From NCBI RefSeq assembly GCF_016859285.1, contig NC_053407.1, forward strand, positions 21,235,715 through 21,299,714: a stretch of 64,000 bases of DNA, read 5' to 3'. The DNA comes from Xiphias gladius (lineage: Eukaryota; Chordata; Actinopteri; Istiophoriformes; Xiphiidae). The notes under the pieces were generated by a model. That model was not told the DNA's origin, ran no database searches, and was given only the letters and a program-made list of their open reading frames with translations. Made by a program: the position numbers and the translations under genes. Shown piece after piece: positions 60,608 through 64,000 of this stretch. Positions within the stretch are counted from its first letter, which is position 1. Each line of letters opens with the position of its first letter.

Positions 60608-62280
60608 AAGCAGCGTTATATAACAGTCCTTCTCAAGTAGCCTGCAGGCTTCAGATGCGTCCTTGGTAACAATCACTATAGCACCACCAAAAGAAAGGAC
60701 AGGATTGCGTAACGATAAACTCAGTCCCCTCCAAAAGTAGATAAAAGCAACAGATCTGAACCCACATACTGTACATACAATACAGGTGATACCGTGAAGG
60801 ATCTGATGCTTGGATCTGCATGTTTCAGCAGCCAAAGTTATGATTAATAAAATGAACACGCAGCCCTGCACCTTCACAGCATTGCTTTGTTTTATCAGCA
60901 AAGCCATATGCACGCCTCCCACGCCAACAGCAAAAGAGATGAATAGCTTCCCTTCAAAGGTGCAATGCGTCCCTAATTTTATAACAAGTGTCCGATGATT
61001 ATTTGTGATGTGATGCTGATGGAGACAATATGCCAGCCAGTAGTCTTTGTCTAAGTGTAATGTGAATTATTTTGTGGTATTGCTGAGTACACTGAGTGGG
61101 TGATAAGGATACAGTGACGGGCTTTTCTCTGTGGGATGAAAAACTAGACATAAACACAAACTGTCCACCTCCTTTTCTCGTTGTTTCTATTTTATTTTGT
61201 CCCTCATAATACACTCTGTCAACTTACACTTACTCACTCACCTTCCAATTCCAAAAGCCTATATCCTTCAATAGACTTAGAGCTCTCACAGAAAACTGTT
61301 ATCAGACTGTAAACATCTCAATGACAGAAATATCTAGTATGAAGACTGCCCCCCCCCCCCGATCTGCTTATAACAAAAGGCTACTATTTGAGAAAATGTA
61401 CATTTCACAAACAAACAAACAAACGTACAATTAGTTTTTTCAAGAGCACTAAAAAAAATCCACCATTAATCACAAAAACCCAGTTTGAAACATTTTCAGC
61501 CACCTGTCCACAATCTACCAAATATAGTTAATATTAGATGTGGTGATTTGCTATTAGTTTAGATATATACTGCACTAATGCAGAAATGAAAGTACAGTCT
61601 ACAGAGGACTCTTTGTTTACTAGATTAATTAAACTGTTTACTGTGTCATCGGTCCTATGTGGATTATTCTTTTGCTGCTGATTGTTGTGTTTCTTTCTGG
61701 CATCAGGGATAGGAGGCAACTACTTTGAGAGTCTTGTAAATCTTGTTAGTATATTAATTTTATCTCATCTTTCACTGTATCATAAAGGCTTCCAGTAAAA
61801 ACTTCAAAGGCTAACTCCTGTCGTCATCCTTTACTGGAAGTACGTTCAGCTCGATGCATGCAGTAACATTTGTATAGTGCGGGCAGAAGAAACAGGAAAA
61901 CAGTTAATTATTGGTACTGAAAGAGCTGTGAGACTACAGAGTGTCAAGTTGTATTGATTCAAAAATTATGCTGAGTCAGGTGGAAAGAATGTGTTACTGA
62001 AGTCTGTTTCAGCTGAACAAAATGACAGATTTTGCTTCTGAACCATTTCATACTGAAGGAGAAGAAAGATATCTTTTGACGCTTGCTTTCAGGTCAGCAA
62101 TCAACTGCAATGAAACTACAGGTACGCTATCCTCCGCTCACTCTGCACATTTTTACAGAGAATCTGCACTCCTTGGAGATTTTGCAGTACAAATAATGCA
62201 TTTATGATAAAAATTTGTCAATATATGACGAATTAACACTAGGAAAATTCTGTCTGTATCGGTTTGTGCAAAGGGTCTTA
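60608..62280. other. intergenic DNA, nothing recognised
   Basis: AT-rich, with a C-run at about 61350-61360. A minus-strand open frame at 60527-60922 runs through the CA repeat and looks spurious. Confidence 0.45.
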
Positions 62281-62282
62281 CC

Positions 62283-62718
62283 ATGTACGGCCTAAGCAAA
62301 GGATCATCAAGGTCGTCTGTTCTGACTAGTTGCCAGATAGAATCCCTTGCGGCCCGCTTACCTTCACTCCACTGTGGACCCAGGACAGATGATGAGCATT
62401 TTGACCAAATGTGGTGCAAGGAAATGTTCCATGTGAGCCAGTTCCCAGCTGAAAATAATCCCACCCTCAGCAGCAAGAGCCGGAGTCGAGAGGAGTGGGT
62501 GGAGGCATCGCCAGCCAGACAGCAGCCAGTCATTGCTGGTGACACCAGTCCACCCGGAGGAGATCGACATACAGGCCCTGGCTAACGCCCAGAACCACTC
62601 CGACATCTTGGAGTTTGAAGGGAGGAAGTCGGTGGGAGTCACCTCCTCTGTCCACTCACCTGACAGAAGAGAGAGTCAGAGCAAATGGGGAGTGTCCGAC
62701 TACAACCTGGAGGGACAG
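62283..62718 (+). pseudogene. unidentified protein-like stretch, possible exon or frameshifted relic
   Basis: I do not recognise the protein. In one plus frame about 62365-62545 reads protein-like (GPRTDDEHFDQMWCKEMFHV, SKSRSREEWVEASPARQQPV). From about 62530 a second frame takes over (VHPEEIDIQALANAQNHSDI, EFEGRKSVGVTSSVHSPDRR, SKWGVSDYNLEGQ) and has G or C at most third codon positions. It ends GGACAG|gtgatc at 62718, a weak donor. The two frames cannot be one intact exon, so either there is an indel (pseudogene or assembly error) or only the second part is coding, entered from an acceptor near 62469 (accctcag). The minus strand also has an exon-like candidate at 62283-62369 with donor ATG|gtaaga. 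Strand and nature are unsettled. Confidence 0.4.
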
Positions 62719-64000
62719 GTGATCCTTTTACTGAAGGAGCCAAAATGTGCACATTTTAGTCATTATTAAACCTGGAATAATTGTTTTTGGTCACTTGTGG
62801 GCAGTGGAAGCAACCTGTAAACAAAACACTTGCACATTATTACCAAATAAAGTTGACATGGCTAATGTGTTAGCAAACAGTTGCCAATTTATACATCCAG
62901 CGCACATGAAGCAACACAAGCATTTACTTCCGAGTCCTGTTTCTGTTCACATGCTGAATATAAGTCCAATATTTACTCTTCTTTAGCTCTGTTCTGGTTC
63001 TCCACCAACTCCTGAGAGAAATACATGTCCCCATAGCTGCTAAATGCTCCACCATGTTCACCAACTAGTTGCTAGCTTTGTTTGTTTGTTTGTTTGCTAG
63101 CATGGCTAAAAATATTGATTAGAACACCTTCACGTTAACTTTGCCTGATAAGTTTTAGCATTTTCCTTCCAGGTTTAAAACTGTTATAAACTGGTCATAT
63201 TTACACTGAAAAACAGTTTAACTAAGAATCAAACTATTAATCAGTCAGTCAGATGATCAATTGATTGAAAAACCAGTAGCCTTAGCTTAGCTATAACCAG
63301 GCAACAACCAACAAACACTCTATATCTCGAGAAGCTGTGAAAACAGCGCACAAAGGACCATTTTTTCCACGTTTGCATTTTTAGCAGCAGATGTTTGGAT
63401 TTCATTAGATTTTAAAAACAGATTAATCACACACACAAGCACAAATACATGTGAACTAGTGCTATTTTCAAGAGGAAAAAATGCAACTACATAATGTTTA
63501 ACACACACACCATTCCTCTGCGGCTAATTAAATAACTCTTTGTCAGGTTCGGTCTGCAAACAAAAGCTTCACCTCTGTTTTACTTGCCCGGCCTTGCATC
63601 CACGGTGGTGGATGAGGTGTGGATATGAACTGAAGAGGTTTAAAATAAATTACATTTGCAAAATGTAAGCTTTGATGAACTATTCAATTAATAGAAGTTC
63701 AAAGCAACAGAACTAGTCAACGTAATTAAGAAAGCCTGAAAACAAGAAGGCTAAATGTTCAAATCGTGTAGTTTTAAACACAGAGACACGTGCAACTTAA
63801 CCTCCAAAATGTTAAAACTTTAGGAACTAACAGAACCAGCCTTGTTTTCAGCTTGACAACCATACAATATTCAATTTATTCAGGACGTTTTCATGGCTGT
63901 AGATCTTTCTCAGCCTATTAGAAGAACATCTAATGCTTTAATTTTATCTCTACACCTCTCTATACGTCTGCACCCACGCACATCCACACATGTACACGCA
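62719..64000. other. right edge, no recognised features
   Basis: AT-rich, with a short TTTG tandem near 63078 and ATTAATCAGTCAGTC near 63235 that resembles the AT-rich dispersed element. If the 62.5 kb stretch is an exon, its partners lie beyond this edge or are not recognisable here. Confidence 0.4.

Noticed and set aside
60527..60922. Minus-strand 131-codon frame
   Set aside because: It runs through a CA microsatellite and the LINE flank; composition is hydrophobic but motif-free.

Overview
This is a teleost fish nuclear genomic window, most likely percomorph-like. The evidence is multi-exon vertebrate genes with GT-AG introns, AT-rich intergenic DNA, many simple repeats, and several repeat families I associate with fish genomes: a Tc1/mariner-like fragment, an L1/Tx1-like LINE, a long-inverted-repeat element, and an AGGGCTG-ended AT-rich element. 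Nothing prokaryotic or viral is seen. The species cannot be named from sequence alone.

Four genes could be assembled exon by exon, and every splice junction keeps the reading frame. From left to right they are: taf3 (minus strand, CDS 1558-7750, 7 coding exons, about 935 aa), the TFIID subunit with a histone fold, a charged middle and a C-terminal PHD finger; tasor2/fam208b (minus, 11413-28944, 22 coding exons, about 2965 aa), a HUSH-type silencing scaffold paralogue; asb13 (plus, 31715-36021, 6 exons, about 289 aa), an ankyrin/SOCS-box substrate receptor; and net1 (minus, 40009-46983, 12 exons, about 577 aa), a RhoA guanine nucleotide exchange factor. Order and relative strands of tasor2, asb13 and net1 match human 10p15 read in reverse. 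taf3 also lies on the expected side and strand, but here directly abuts tasor2.

The genes do not form a pathway. taf3 and tasor2 both act on chromatin and transcription, asb13 in ubiquitination and net1 in Rho signalling. Candidate promoters: a YY1/NRF1-type region at 7751-8150 (taf3), 28945-29200 (tasor2), a ZNF143-like site at 31525-31543 (asb13), and YY1, ETS and CCAAT sites at 47128-47168 (net1).

The right third (about 47.3-64 kb) is gene-poor. It holds a Tc1-like fragment (47811-48250), a long-inverted-repeat element (51536-52168) with a shorter relative (53636-53925), a decayed LINE (about 57330-60512) and simple repeats. At 62.28-62.72 kb there is a GC3-rich, protein-like stretch I do not recognise. 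It may be an exon or a frameshifted relic of a further gene. Other notable structures are a ~64-nt near-perfect hairpin at 326-389 and a ~400-bp TA-rich microsatellite at 9.6-10.0 kb. I found no convincing undescribed system; the best leads are the 62.3-62.7 kb stretch and the hairpin.
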